DNA from: Promethearchaeota archaeon
GTDB taxonomy: Archaea > Asgardarchaeota > Lokiarchaeia > Sigyniarchaeales > SOKP01
DNA: 64,000 bases
Reading direction: 5' to 3'
Assembly: GCA_016839705.1 (NCBI GenBank)
Contig: JAEOTR010000023.1
Location: 33,144 to 97,143, forward strand
The notes under the pieces were generated by a model. That model was not told the origin of the DNA, ran no database searches, and saw only the letters and a list, made by a program, of their open reading frames with translations. The position numbers and the translations under genes are program-made. Below are positions 44,845 to 56,127 of this stretch, piece by piece (position 1 is the stretch's first letter; every line of letters begins with the position of its first letter).

Positions 44845-45273
44845 ATGAGGTCTATTGAATCCAAGATTAAACGTGTCATAGTAGGAAAAGTTGAACCTGA
44901 TGAAGATATAATTGATTCAATAATCGAAATGATAAATAACTATAATATTAAATCGGGCCTAATTAATTGTATAGGAGCTTTAAAAAAATTTACCTTGGGA
45001 TATTTTGATTTTAATTCAAAAGAATATTTGAGGAAAGAATTTGGCGAGTTTGTTGAATTAGTTTCATGTATGGGAAACATATCATTTAAGGATGGAGAAC
45101 CAATAGTTCACCTCCACGCTTCTATAGGCACAAAAGATTATACGATATTAGGGGGTCATTTATTCCAACCAAGTATAGTCTCAATAACCGGTGAAGTATA
45201 TATCTTTGAAATAGATAAAAAATTAAACAGAACCGAAGATCTTCAATTTGGCTTAACTCTTTTGAATATTTAA
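44845..45273 (+). CDS. PPC/DUF296-domain protein
   Basis: A 142-residue protein matching the PPC (plant and prokaryote conserved, DUF296) fold: IKSGLINCIGALKKFTLGYF, then HLHASIGTKDYTILGGHLF, whose His residues bind metal in prokaryotic members, and ITGEVYIFEI. Prokaryotic PPC proteins are small trimers of unclear function. The start ATG is preceded by GGTGA. It is followed at 17 bases by a small GTPase. Confidence 0.85.
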   Translation: MRSIESKIKRVIVGKVEPDEDIIDSIIEMINNYNIKSGLINCIGALKKFTLGYFDFNSKEYLRKEFGEFVELVSCMGNISFKDGEPIVHLHASIGTKDYTILGGHLFQPSIVSITGEVYIFEIDKKLNRTEDLQFGLTLLNI

Positions 45274-45290
45274 TAACGGGTACATATAAA

Positions 45291-45836
45291 ATGGTAGAAA
45301 AAAAGATTGATTTGAAATTAGCACTCCTAGGAGATCCCGCTGTAGGAAAAACGTCTTTAATTAATCGTTATACAGAAGAGGGTTTTAAAGAAAATTATCA
45401 ACCCACACTAGGAGTTAATATTGTAATGAAAAAATTGAAAATTGAGGAAATAGAAGCTCAACTCGCCATTTGGGATATTGCAGGTCAAGATAAATCTGAC
45501 TTAACCCGGAAGATGTTTTTTGAAGGATGCACGGGAAGTCTCCTTGTGTATGATATAACAAGATCATCAACCTTTGACAGAATTCAATCAAAATGGCTTG
45601 AAGATTTTAAGAAATTTGCACGACCAGATGGAGTCTATATTTTAATTGGAAATAAAATCGATTTAAAGAATTTAAATGCTGTATCTACTGAAAAGGGTCA
45701 AAGATTAGTCGAAAAAATTCAAGCAAGCGATTTCATTGAAGATAGTGCAAAACTTGGGGATAATGTTGAAACTACTTTTAAAAAACTAGTTATTCAAGCA
45801 TTAAGTAATTTTGACATAAATCTTGAATTAAAATAA
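45291..45836 (+). CDS. Rab-like small GTPase
   Basis: A 181-residue GTPase: G1 GDPAVGKTS, G2 Thr in QPTLGVN, G3 WDIAGQDKS, G4 GNKIDL and G5 DSAKLG. It is a close relative of the GTPase at 46677, and the two flank a V4R/TRAPP-like gene. There is no C-terminal cysteine for prenylation. It lies 17 bases after the PPC-domain gene. Confidence 0.92.
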   Translation: MVEKKIDLKLALLGDPAVGKTSLINRYTEEGFKENYQPTLGVNIVMKKLKIEEIEAQLAIWDIAGQDKSDLTRKMFFEGCTGSLLVYDITRSSTFDRIQSKWLEDFKKFARPDGVYILIGNKIDLKNLNAVSTEKGQRLVEKIQASDFIEDSAKLGDNVETTFKKLVIQALSNFDINLELK

Positions 45837-45898
45837 TAGCCAGGTAATTTATAGATAATATTGATTTTTAATATAATATATATAGAAATTAAGTACAG

Positions 45899-46462
45899 AT
45901 GATTGGAGACTATAAGGGAGAAGTGAAGTATAACGTTATCACAGCACTTTTTCAGGCTTATCATGATATACTTGATTATGATGGAATGAAATCCATTTTA
46001 AAAGAAGCCGAAATGCTCCATTTAAAAAATATACGAGATGAGGATCAAAATCAATATTTAGATTTTTTTTCTTTTAAAAAAATTATTTCTGCCCAAAATT
46101 GTTTATTATATGATTCTTCAATGCTGTTGTTTGAAATTGGAAAGAAGTTTTCTTTTTATTTATTCCCTTATGGTAAAAACTTTGAAGAAATCATTCAAGA
46201 AATTAATTCTACTATAATTACAGATTGGAAAGTTGAAATTTTAGAAAGGAGCAATGATTTAATTACAATTTCAGTTCAAAAGTGCATTTTTTGTTCTGAG
46301 ATTGGAGTTCCATGTGATTTGTTCAAAGGATTTTTGGTACATTCATTAGAGAAGGCATTACCTTCAGAATTTAATGTCCTATATTATGGAGACAGAGAGA
46401 ATGTAGATCATCCAGATCATAATACCTTTATTTTGAAATTGAAAATTGAGAAAAAATATTAA
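45899..46462 (+). CDS. V4R/TRAPP-like domain protein (putative)
   Basis: A 187-residue protein. The C-terminal half (TISVQKCIFCSEIGVPCDLF, then KGFLVHSLEKALPSEFNVLY) resembles the V4R/Bet3-TRAPP ligand-binding fold, with its Cys-containing strand, helix and closing strands. The N-terminal half is helical. TRAPP complexes activate Rab GTPases in eukaryotes, and this gene lies between two Rab-like GTPases, 62 and 214 bases away. Similarity is faint; the context is the stronger argument. Confidence 0.45.
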   Translation: MIGDYKGEVKYNVITALFQAYHDILDYDGMKSILKEAEMLHLKNIRDEDQNQYLDFFSFKKIISAQNCLLYDSSMLLFEIGKKFSFYLFPYGKNFEEIIQEINSTIITDWKVEILERSNDLITISVQKCIFCSEIGVPCDLFKGFLVHSLEKALPSEFNVLYYGDRENVDHPDHNTFILKLKIEKKY

Positions 46463-46523
46463 ATAGACTCTCAACAAAATATAAATTGCAGAAGATCGAT
46501 AGAAGAAATCTTTATTATCGTTT

Positions 46524-46557
46524 GAACCTGAGAAGACATTATATACTTTTCAGGTTC
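46524..46557 (+). other. Strong hairpin between V4R-like and GTPase genes
   Basis: GAACCTGAGAAG (46524-46535) pairs with CTTTTCAGGTTC (46546-46557) over 12 bp with one G-U pair and a 10-base loop. It sits 62 bases past one stop and 120 bases before the next start. It could be a processing site, attenuator or small RNA. A repeated GATAGAAGAAA flanks it on both sides. Confidence 0.4.
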
Positions 46558-46676
46558 TCAAATCTATAATTATTGATAGAAGAAAATATTATAAAGATAA
46601 AAGTCAAATTACAAATTAATCAATCTATTAAAATTGATACACTTTTATATCCAAGCAAAAATACAGAAAATTCAAA

Positions 46677-47243
46677 ATGACGGTAGAAAAGCCTAAGGAA
46701 TTACGCGAATTTGTATTTAAAATTGTTATTTTGGGGAATGCAGCAGTAGGTAAAACCTCTTTAATTAATCAGTTTGTTGAAAAAGCATTTAAAGAGGATT
46801 ACAAGCCAACCTTAGGAGCAAATATCATCAGAAAAGACGTTGATATTGATGGGGAAGATGCTCATAGTAAAATCAGATTGATAATGTGGGATTTAGCCGG
46901 ACAAGAAAAGTATAGCGTTATTCGATCTATGTACTTCCAGGGATGTGAAGGGGCATTACTAGTGTATGATGTTACTAGGTATAATACTTTTGAAAGTATA
47001 AAATCTAAATGGTTGAGAGATTTTAAGAAATATATCAGAAAAGAAAGTGTGTATATCTTAATTGGAAACAAAACTGACTTGAGTGATCAACGGGTAGTCC
47101 CTACTGAAAAGGGAAAAGAGTTAGCAGAAAATATTAAGGCTAATCATTTTATTGAAACAAGCGCAAAATTAGGAGAAAATATAGAAGAGGCTTTTCTGCT
47201 TTTAGTAAAGCAAATCTTAAGTAACCATGGTGTAAATCTTTAA
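46677..47243 (+). CDS. Rab-like small GTPase
   Basis: A 188-residue GTPase: G1 GNAAVGKTS, G2 KPTLGAN, G3 WDLAGQEKY, G4 GNKTDL and G5 TSAKLG. It is the most Rab/Ras-like of the six in the window, with every canonical residue kept, so GTP hydrolysis is expected. There is no C-terminal cysteine. An aminotransferase gene follows 86 bases downstream. Confidence 0.93.
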   Translation: MTVEKPKELREFVFKIVILGNAAVGKTSLINQFVEKAFKEDYKPTLGANIIRKDVDIDGEDAHSKIRLIMWDLAGQEKYSVIRSMYFQGCEGALLVYDVTRYNTFESIKSKWLRDFKKYIRKESVYILIGNKTDLSDQRVVPTEKGKELAENIKANHFIETSAKLGENIEEAFLLLVKQILSNHGVNL

Positions 47244-47329
47244 CAAATTTTAATAGCCTGAAAAAACTCTTTTTTGTATCATTATATATATCCTAACTTA
47301 TTCAGAAATTCTTATATAGAGAGGTTGTT

Positions 47330-48481
47330 ATGAAAGATATTTCTCACACAGTTTCTAAAGCGCCAAAATCAGGTATTAGAGCGCTTTTTGATCTTGCTGC
47401 AGGTCGTTCAGATATTATTAGTTTAGGTATTGGTCAACCAGATTTTCAAACTCCTGATATAGTTATACAAGGAAATATTGATGCTTTAAAAAAAAAGATT
47501 ACACATTATGCTCCGACAAGGGGAGTACCAGAGTTACTAAAACTAATAGAAAATAAACTGAGAAAATCAAATAATATCCAAGTTAAATGGGAAGAAAATA
47601 TCATACTCACAAATGGTGGTAGTCACGCAATTAGCCTGGCTTATGCTTCCATATTTAATCCGGGGGATGAACTAATCATTTCTTCTCCTAATTTTGTGTC
47701 ATATTTTTACTGTGGACTTTTTTATGGTGTAAAAGTTATTGAAGTAGAGAGGAGGGAAGATTTTTCACCTAACATTGATGGAATAGAAAAAGCAATAACA
47801 GATAAAACAAAAGCATTACTACTTAACACCCCTAATAATCCTACGGGTAATGTGTTAAAAATAAATGAATTAAAGAAGATTGTAGATATTGTAATAAAAA
47901 ATGATTTATATTTGATTACTGACGAGGTGTATGAAAACTATATATTTGAAGGATTAAAACATACCAGTCCCGCTTCCTTAAATGGAATGTTTGAACGTAC
48001 TATTACAATTAACGCGATGTCAAAACTCTTCTCTGCTACAGGATTTCGATTAGGTTATGCTGTGGCTTCAGCACAAATCATTGATTTAATGGAAAAATAT
48101 CTCCAATATACTGTTGCAGGAACGAACCACGCTGCTCAATATGGATTCATTGAAGCTTTGAAAATGGATATAGAATTCTTCACTAAAGTATGGAAAAGTT
48201 TTGATAAACGACGATTATTTGTCTATAACCGATTAAAAGAAATAGGTTTTGATGTAGTAAAACCTCTCGGGGCTTTTTACATAATGCCCTCCACTAACAA
48301 TTTCAATATAAGTGGGTTACAGTTCTCTCAAAAAATAATGAAAGAAAAAGGTGTAGCTATTGTACCAGGCTCAATTTTTGGAGCCTATTCAGAGGATATG
48401 ATCAGAATTTCATATGCAACTGAATTAAAAAAACTTGAAGAAGCTATGAATAGAATTGAACAATTCGTTAAAAATTTGTAA
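47330..48481 (+). CDS. Class I PLP-dependent aminotransferase
   Basis: A 383-residue fold-type I aminotransferase (AspC/AAT-I-like) in the cytoplasm. LGIGQPDFQTP is at the N-terminus, followed by NTPNNPTGN, DEVYENY, NAMSKLFSATGFRLGY with the PLP-binding Lys, and a substrate-carboxylate Arg in MIRISYA. The amino-acid substrate is not decidable. ATG 47330 is preceded by GAGG at 47321-47324. Confidence 0.92.
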   Translation: MKDISHTVSKAPKSGIRALFDLAAGRSDIISLGIGQPDFQTPDIVIQGNIDALKKKITHYAPTRGVPELLKLIENKLRKSNNIQVKWEENIILTNGGSHAISLAYASIFNPGDELIISSPNFVSYFYCGLFYGVKVIEVERREDFSPNIDGIEKAITDKTKALLLNTPNNPTGNVLKINELKKIVDIVIKNDLYLITDEVYENYIFEGLKHTSPASLNGMFERTITINAMSKLFSATGFRLGYAVASAQIIDLMEKYLQYTVAGTNHAAQYGFIEALKMDIEFFTKVWKSFDKRRLFVYNRLKEIGFDVVKPLGAFYIMPSTNNFNISGLQFSQKIMKEKGVAIVPGSIFGAYSEDMIRISYATELKKLEEAMNRIEQFVKNL

Positions 48482-48524
48482 AAAACATAAAAGATAAATT
48501 AATATTAAAAATGAGATTAGTATT

Positions 48525-48869
48525 ATGATTAAAATTTTAACAAACGTATGGTATCCCGTCGAGAAAAGTGAAGACGTTGGTAAAAAATATTTGGAAATTG
48601 AAAAGGTATTTCCTTTCCCTCCGGTTATAAAACCTGTAACACCCTGGGAAACTTGGGCAACTAAATATGGTTTAAAAGGATCAGGGATATTCGAAGTAGA
48701 AGATGACAATTTTGAAGAAGGAATAAATTATTTTGCCCGACGTTTGACTATGTATGCTAATGATATAGAAGGATATAAATTCGAGATAGCAGCTTCAGTC
48801 ACAAGTAAGAAAGCAAGGACTTTGATTGGTAAAGAAATATCCGAATTTCTACTTCCAGAAGAAGATTAA
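48525..48869 (+). CDS. Conserved-looking hypothetical protein
   Basis: A 114-residue alpha/beta protein beginning MIKILTNVWYPVEKSEDVGK, which reads like a dimeric ferredoxin-fold (EthD/ABM-like) subunit: a first strand, a helix with EDVGKKYLEIEKVF, then strands and a helix. No cysteines or catalytic motif. It follows the aminotransferase by 43 bases and may share its transcript. Confidence 0.55.
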   Translation: MIKILTNVWYPVEKSEDVGKKYLEIEKVFPFPPVIKPVTPWETWATKYGLKGSGIFEVEDDNFEEGINYFARRLTMYANDIEGYKFEIAASVTSKKARTLIGKEISEFLLPEED

Positions 48870-49085
48870 TACAAACAAATTATCGAAAAAAAGTATATCT
48901 TTTTTACCATTTAAAAAATTTGGATTTATTATAGATCATAACAGTCCAGCATATGAATTCAATGATGAAACAAAAATGAGTTATTGGGATTTATAGAACT
49001 AATACCATACATGAAAATTAAAACTGAATAATAAAATTTGGATAATTAAAAATAAAGAAATGTAAATTATTGATTCATTTCTCAA

Positions 49086-51386
<2,301 letters not shown>

Positions 51387-51460
51387 TTAAAATATCTAAA
51401 TACAAGTATTTAAATTATTAATGCTTTATTTTCTTTTGCCTTAATTTTTATAAAATTTTT

Positions 51461-52285
51461 TTACATAAACTTATCAGAGATTTTAATTGTTAGGTTTGAT
51501 TCAAGGTATTTTTTGAAAGCTGTAACAATTTCAAGTTCCTTAAGAGCTTTATTTTTATAGAGTTTTACAAATATCTTCCGGGTTTTAATAATTTTTTTTT
51601 TCAATGGCAAAAGCTTAGGGTTTTGCAAAAGTTTTCCCACATAAATTCTAGTTATTTTATCCAAATTTTGATTATCCCAATTCAATGAATCTTCTAAATT
51701 CCTTTCTTTTTGTAATTTCTTTTGTGATTCATTTAATTTTTTTATCAATCCATCTACTATAACTTCAACTTCATTGTGTAAATCCTTGATTCGAGATAAA
51801 TCAATTTTTACTGTCGGGTAATCCCATTTATATTTTCCAAAATCATCAAATTTCATTTGAATATTGCCTATGATTTCATTCGGAATTGGTTCTCCTCTAG
51901 TTTTATTCCATATTAAGCATATTTCAAAAGGAGTGGAGATGTAGATAATAAAAAAGTTTATATTAAAATTATCAGCAAGAATCTTCAAATCGTGCCTCAT
52001 ACTTGAGAAATAATTCAGATCATCACTGATTACTACATTACCTTTACTTAATTCGTTACTTATTTCTGCTAAATTTCTTTCCCTAACAATTGGCTCGAGA
52101 TTATAGTCAAACTTGTCAGGAGCCATTGCGCGGCGAATAATATCGGGATCTATTATTCGAATAGAAAAATTGGTAAACCTTTCTTTTAATATCAGTTTTA
52201 ATTTTGTAGCAAAAGTAGTTTTACCTGATGCTGGTAATCCCGTTAAACAGATTAAGAAGTTTTTATTTACCAACTTTATTCTCAA
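51461..52285 (-). CDS. pstK: L-seryl-tRNA(Sec) kinase (PSTK)
   Basis: A 274-residue P-loop kinase: Walker A LTGLPASGKTT (about 14-24), Asp in IIDPDIIR, DDLNYFSSMRHDL, and the PSTK-specific RGEPIPNEIIGNIQMKFDDF followed by YKWDYP. A helical tRNA-binding C-terminal domain ends the protein. It phosphorylates Ser-tRNA(Sec) before SepSecS makes selenocysteinyl-tRNA. The related Kti12 family lacks the RGxxIPNE motif. The start is TTG 52285. The GIY-YIG gene lies 7 bases upstream. Confidence 0.85.
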   Translation of the reverse strand: MRIKLVNKNFLICLTGLPASGKTTFATKLKLILKERFTNFSIRIIDPDIIRRAMAPDKFDYNLEPIVRERNLAEISNELSKGNVVISDDLNYFSSMRHDLKILADNFNINFFIIYISTPFEICLIWNKTRGEPIPNEIIGNIQMKFDDFGKYKWDYPTVKIDLSRIKDLHNEVEVIVDGLIKKLNESQKKLQKERNLEDSLNWDNQNLDKITRIYVGKLLQNPKLLPLKKKIIKTRKIFVKLYKNKALKELEIVTAFKKYLESNLTIKISDKFM

Positions 52286-52292
52286 TTGACTA

Positions 52293-52580
52293 TTATATAT
52301 AGATACTATTTATTAGCTCTTTTTTTTCTTTCCTTGAAAAAGTTTTAATCTCTAATTCACGCTTCATTGCTTCCTTTCTATTTGTAAAGGTCTCAAAATA
52401 TTTCAATTCAAGATGCTTTTTTCCTCGACAAAATTTAGCACCTTTTCCACTTCGATGTTCATTCCATCTTCTATAGAGATTGTTTGTATATCCTGTATAA
52501 AATCTCTTTTTTCCATTCTTCGCGATTGTTTCTAATATATAGACGTAAAAAACGGGCAAAAAGTCTTCACTAAGTGACAA
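52293..52580 (-). CDS. GIY-YIG nuclease-domain protein (YhbQ/UPF0213-like)
   Basis: A 95-residue stand-alone GIY-YIG domain: FYVYILETI (GIY position), FYTGYTNNLYRRWNEH (YIG with Arg) and the Glu in ALKREL-like MKRELEIK. Stand-alone members are of unsettled function and may be structure-selective nucleases. The start is TTG 52580. It probably shares a transcript with pstK. Confidence 0.85.
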   Translation of the reverse strand: MSLSEDFLPVFYVYILETIAKNGKKRFYTGYTNNLYRRWNEHRSGKGAKFCRGKKHLELKYFETFTNRKEAMKRELEIKTFSRKEKKELINSIYI

Positions 52581-52795
52581 ATTACTATTGTCTTATTTAT
52601 TTTTTTAGTTATTCTCCATAAATTTATACCAATTATAATCAATTTTTAACCCAAAGACAATGAATCCTAATAACTTTTGATTGATTAAGTTAAGAACAAC
52701 TAAATTTTTATTGATAAATGATATTATTTTATTAATAAGGTTATTTTTTCTGGTTTTTTCCCCCAGATCTATTAATGATACAATCATAGAAAAAA

Positions 52796-53443
52796 ATGCC
52801 AACAGGTATCTTTTTAATTAAGTGGGATGAGGTTATTGGTGGAACTGTTTATATGAGATACCCAGAAACCTTAGAAATTCCAGATCCAATTGTACAACAA
52901 ATAACTATCTCCCATAATTTTACAGAGTCATATATAATTACCGAAGAAAAACAATGGAACTCTGTTTCTTATTATAATGATAATAAAGAGATGATAATTG
53001 TTTTAGTATTAAGTCGATATGATGATGGGAATGATTTTATCCCCCCCAATTCATCTCTGCTTGAGGAATTTAATAGAGAATTAGATAAAGAAATTACTGA
53101 AGAAAACTTGAAGATCAGGTTAGAAACCTTATTTAAGAGTAGTTTAGATGCTTATCGAACGATAGAAGCAGTTATGACAAAACTAAGTAAAGAAGTAGCG
53201 TATTTAAGAACAAAGGAATATGATTATGAAGTGAAATTCGGCGTAATATTAAAATCTGATCACTTATCTGTGAAAGGTAAAATTTTATTTTTATTAACGA
53301 TTAATGATGGCCTTAGTTTTGAAGATCTAAAAAAATCTGTAAAAACAAGTACAGTATGGTTAAGAAATGTACTAGAAACACTTATGAAGAATAATATCAT
53401 AGGCTTTAATTCTCAGAAAGACGTTTATTATATTCAAATATGA
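52796..53443 (+). CDS. Longin-like domain fused to winged helix
   Basis: A 215-residue protein. The N-terminal half (GIFLIKWDEVIGGTVYMRYP, then MIIVLVLSRYDDG and a long helix to about residue 145) has the Asgard longin-like pattern. Residues about 155-215 (SVKGKILFLLTINDGLSFED, STVWLRNVLETLMKNNII) look like a winged-helix domain. The pairing suggests a link between GTPase-type signalling and transcription, but that is inference. ATG 52796. Confidence 0.6.
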   Translation: MPTGIFLIKWDEVIGGTVYMRYPETLEIPDPIVQQITISHNFTESYIITEEKQWNSVSYYNDNKEMIIVLVLSRYDDGNDFIPPNSSLLEEFNRELDKEITEENLKIRLETLFKSSLDAYRTIEAVMTKLSKEVAYLRTKEYDYEVKFGVILKSDHLSVKGKILFLLTINDGLSFEDLKKSVKTSTVWLRNVLETLMKNNIIGFNSQKDVYYIQI

Positions 53444-53611
53444 ATAAATACACGAGTATATCCTGTAAAATATGCATACAAAACACCCAAACCTCAATTT
53501 AACAATTTCGATTACGTATTTTGAAATCAGGACTTCTCCTTTCGCTGATAATATTTAGATAATATCTATGTATTATTACTGTTCAATAATGATGATTTTC
53601 AATCATTAATT

Positions 53612-53950
53612 ATGTCGGGTTATTTAAAGGGAAATAGAAACCTAAGTGAATTCAAATCTTTATCTCATACTAAAATAAGATTTCAGACTCCTTTGATTTT
53701 ACGGATGTATGGTGCACTAAATAAAGTAAATATGAGAAAAGAAAATAGGTATATACTCTGTAATTTCCTTGATCAACATAGCGACCAAATAGACCTTGAT
53801 GAAAATGTTTATGAAAGCAATAATCAAAAAACATTAAACCAATTATTCCTATTAGCTTTCAACAAAGCCAAGGAATACAAATTAATTGAAGCACTATACA
53901 AGGAATATCTTAATTCAATTGATGCGATTAATAGTAAAATAACCATTTAA
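53612..53950 (+). CDS. Hypothetical helical protein
   Basis: A 112-residue basic, helical protein with no recognised family. A short inverted repeat (AATGAT/ATCATT) lies just before the ATG at 53612. It stands alone between the longin-winged-helix gene and the converging TBP gene. Confidence 0.45.
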   Translation: MSGYLKGNRNLSEFKSLSHTKIRFQTPLILRMYGALNKVNMRKENRYILCNFLDQHSDQIDLDENVYESNNQKTLNQLFLLAFNKAKEYKLIEALYKEYLNSIDAINSKITI

Positions 53951-54056
53951 TGTTTAATCCTATTCTTCCCTCCCCTTATTCTTTAAAGAAGAAAATCTAC
54001 AATACTATAACTTCAATTCTGTTATATAGGGTTAAGTATTAAAAATAGAAAAAAAA

Positions 54057-54737
54057 TTAAATAAATGTTATATCTTGATATTCAGAATCTCCAATATCTT
54101 TTTTCGCTACACCGAGATCCCTAACTTGCTGATTAAGTTTTAAAACAGCTTCCCTCACAATTTCTTTCTTTTTTGCTCCAGTGCAGACTATGCGTCCTGT
54201 GCTAAAAATTAAAAAAACTGTTTTAGGATCTTGCATTCTATATATAAGTCCAGGAAAAACTTCTGGTTCATACATAGCATACTCCATCACGATAGCAGCC
54301 ATGTTTAAATCAATATTAGTGTGTAGATCCCCAGAAGCTACTATATTCTGAATGGTAATTTCGGGATTGGATACTTTTATGCCTGCCTTCCTGATATTCT
54401 TTACGACTTTGTCAACAACTCGTTCTGCTTCTGCTGCCTGCCTTAATCCTGTCACAACCATTTTTCCCGTTGAGAAAATTAAGATAGTGGCACGTGGTTT
54501 TTCGATACGCATTACTAGGCCAGGGAAACGTTCTGGGTTATATTCTACATCGGCATGACGTCTAGCTATTTGATTGAGATCTATTTTCTCTGTAATCTCC
54601 ACCACAACAGTTGCTACTACATTTTCAATCTTGTAATCTAAGTCGGTTTCAAAATCATATTCCCCTTGGGGTTCTTCACCCTCTTCTTCCATCTCATCTT
54701 CAAAATCATCTTCAAAATCTTTTTCTTCATCGGACAT
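54057..54737 (-). CDS. tbp: TATA-box-binding protein with acidic N-terminal extension
   Basis: A 226-residue TBP. The two direct repeats of the saddle are at about 38-130 (IENVVATVVV, FPGLVMRIEKPRATILIFST) and 131-220 (IQNIVASGDL, FPGLIYRMQDPKTVFLIFST). Residues 1-33 are a strongly acidic tail (mostly Asp and Glu). Most archaeal TBPs are about 180-190 residues and any acidic tail is C-terminal, so an N-terminal one is notable. It recruits TFB and RNA polymerase at TATA boxes. Confidence 0.95.
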   Translation of the reverse strand: MSDEEKDFEDDFEDEMEEEGEEPQGEYDFETDLDYKIENVVATVVVEITEKIDLNQIARRHADVEYNPERFPGLVMRIEKPRATILIFSTGKMVVTGLRQAAEAERVVDKVVKNIRKAGIKVSNPEITIQNIVASGDLHTNIDLNMAAIVMEYAMYEPEVFPGLIYRMQDPKTVFLIFSTGRIVCTGAKKKEIVREAVLKLNQQVRDLGVAKKDIGDSEYQDITFI

Positions 54738-54936
54738 AATAATTTTATCGTGATTTGTGATTTGAAAATTAAAAAACTGAAAACAATCTTTTTTGTATGG
54801 TTCTTTTGTTAATTGTATTTAAATAAATCCTCCTTTATAAAGGTGGTAGATTTAAAAAAGACTCATGCTATAATCATCAAATTTGGGGGATCATTAAAAG
54901 ATTTATAATAAAGAAAATTAGTAAAATATTTTCCAT

Positions 54937-55467
54937 TCACTGTGTTTTAGAAATTTTGTCTAAAATTCGTTTTGTCAGCTTAATAAAAGCTTCTTCAACA
55001 TTCTGACCGGTCTTAGCTGATGTTAGAAGTAAATCCGTATTATTCTCTTTAGCATAATTACTTGCTTCCATGTCTGTTATTTTTCTTTGCCCTTCTAAGT
55101 CAGATTTGTTCCCTATTAATAAAATCGGCTGTTCTCCTCTTGTTTCTTTAAAACTTTCAATCCAATCGTTGAGTTTATCAAAAGTTTGCCTATCAGTTAA
55201 ATCAAACATTACCAAGGCACCATTGGCCCCTTCTAAATATAGTTTTCTTAGGGACTTAAAAGATTCCTGGCCTCCTAAGTCCCAGATTTGAGCAGATACA
55301 CCGTTACCATCGACTTCCATGTCCTTTTTTAGTAAATTAACCCCTAACGTTGCTTTGTATGACTCTCTAAATTTATTCTCAATATATCTATATACAAGTG
55401 ATGTTTTTCCAACGTTTTTTTCGCCCAAAAGTGTTATTTTTATTATATACTTAGGTTCTTCTTGCAT
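54937..55467 (-). CDS. Ras/Rab-like small GTPase
   Basis: A 176-residue GTPase: G1 GEKNVGKTS, G2 KATLGVN, G3 WDLGGQESF, G4 GNKSDL and G5 TSAKTG. The tail is basic with no Cys. It is 87 bases downstream of a V4R-domain gene and 199 bases upstream of tbp on the same strand. Confidence 0.92.
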   Translation of the reverse strand: MQEEPKYIIKITLLGEKNVGKTSLVYRYIENKFRESYKATLGVNLLKKDMEVDGNGVSAQIWDLGGQESFKSLRKLYLEGANGALVMFDLTDRQTFDKLNDWIESFKETRGEQPILLIGNKSDLEGQRKITDMEASNYAKENNTDLLLTSAKTGQNVEEAFIKLTKRILDKISKTQ

Positions 55468-55554
55468 TGCTTATCACATGGCGTATAAACTTTAAATTTT
55501 GTTTATATTCAAAATATAGTGTACAGTTATTAAAAATTATCTAATTCAATTCTA

Positions 55555-56037
55555 TTAATCTTTTTGTGTTAAAACCACCATGAACTCACAAAAATTTTGT
55601 CCCGTTTGCAGACTACACCCAACCTCTTGAGCAAAGCAGTGCTGATCACTTAATTTTTCCACTATTCCTGCTAGTAAACCCGCTTCAAATGAACAAAAAC
55701 TTCCTGTTGCTTTAATTCCTTTTTTTACTAGATCTTTAATGGATGAATGGTCTTTCATTTTCAGTTGAATGACTTCTTGGGTTGCTTCTGTAATTTCAAC
55801 TTCACCAAGGTTAAACTGAGAAATTATGTCTTTTAACTCATTTGGAATTTGATTTATGTCCTTGACCTGTTTAACCTTTAATGTAGTCCCTAATTCATGT
55901 CCAAGATAATAAAAAATCGCTTCAAGTTGATGACCTAAAGCTAATAAGGCCCCAACCTTCATATCTCCAATAGATTTACCATCTTTTAAATTTTTTCTCA
56001 TTTGAGCTAAAATTTTAGAAAGTAATTGTCTGTCCAT
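55555..56037 (-). CDS. V4R-domain protein (4-vinyl reductase/TRAPP-like fold)
   Basis: A 160-residue protein. GALLALGHQLEAIFYYLGHELG is the first helix pair. The C-terminal CSFEAGLLAGIVEKLSDQHC, followed by QEVGCSLQTGQNFCEFMVV, is the standard V4R ending (helix, strand, GxxxCEF). V4R shares its fold with Bet3-type TRAPP subunits. Here it lies between two small-GTPase genes, with a thioredoxin-like gene interposed. A ligand-binding or GTPase-partner role is inferred. Confidence 0.75.
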   Translation of the reverse strand: MDRQLLSKILAQMRKNLKDGKSIGDMKVGALLALGHQLEAIFYYLGHELGTTLKVKQVKDINQIPNELKDIISQFNLGEVEITEATQEVIQLKMKDHSSIKDLVKKGIKATGSFCSFEAGLLAGIVEKLSDQHCFAQEVGCSLQTGQNFCEFMVVLTQKD

Positions 56038-56127
56038 AATCTTTCACTTTCCCTCTTGCTTTTTAATATTCTATTTCTTATTATTTTGCTTATTTTTTTT
56101 CAAATTTATTATAATTAACTTGATTTC

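Noticed and set aside
52605..52802. 65-codon minus-strand frame between the GIY-YIG and longin-winged-helix genes
   Set aside because: Low-complexity Leu/Ile/Asn translation of AT-rich spacer, overlapping the start of a better-supported gene; no motif.
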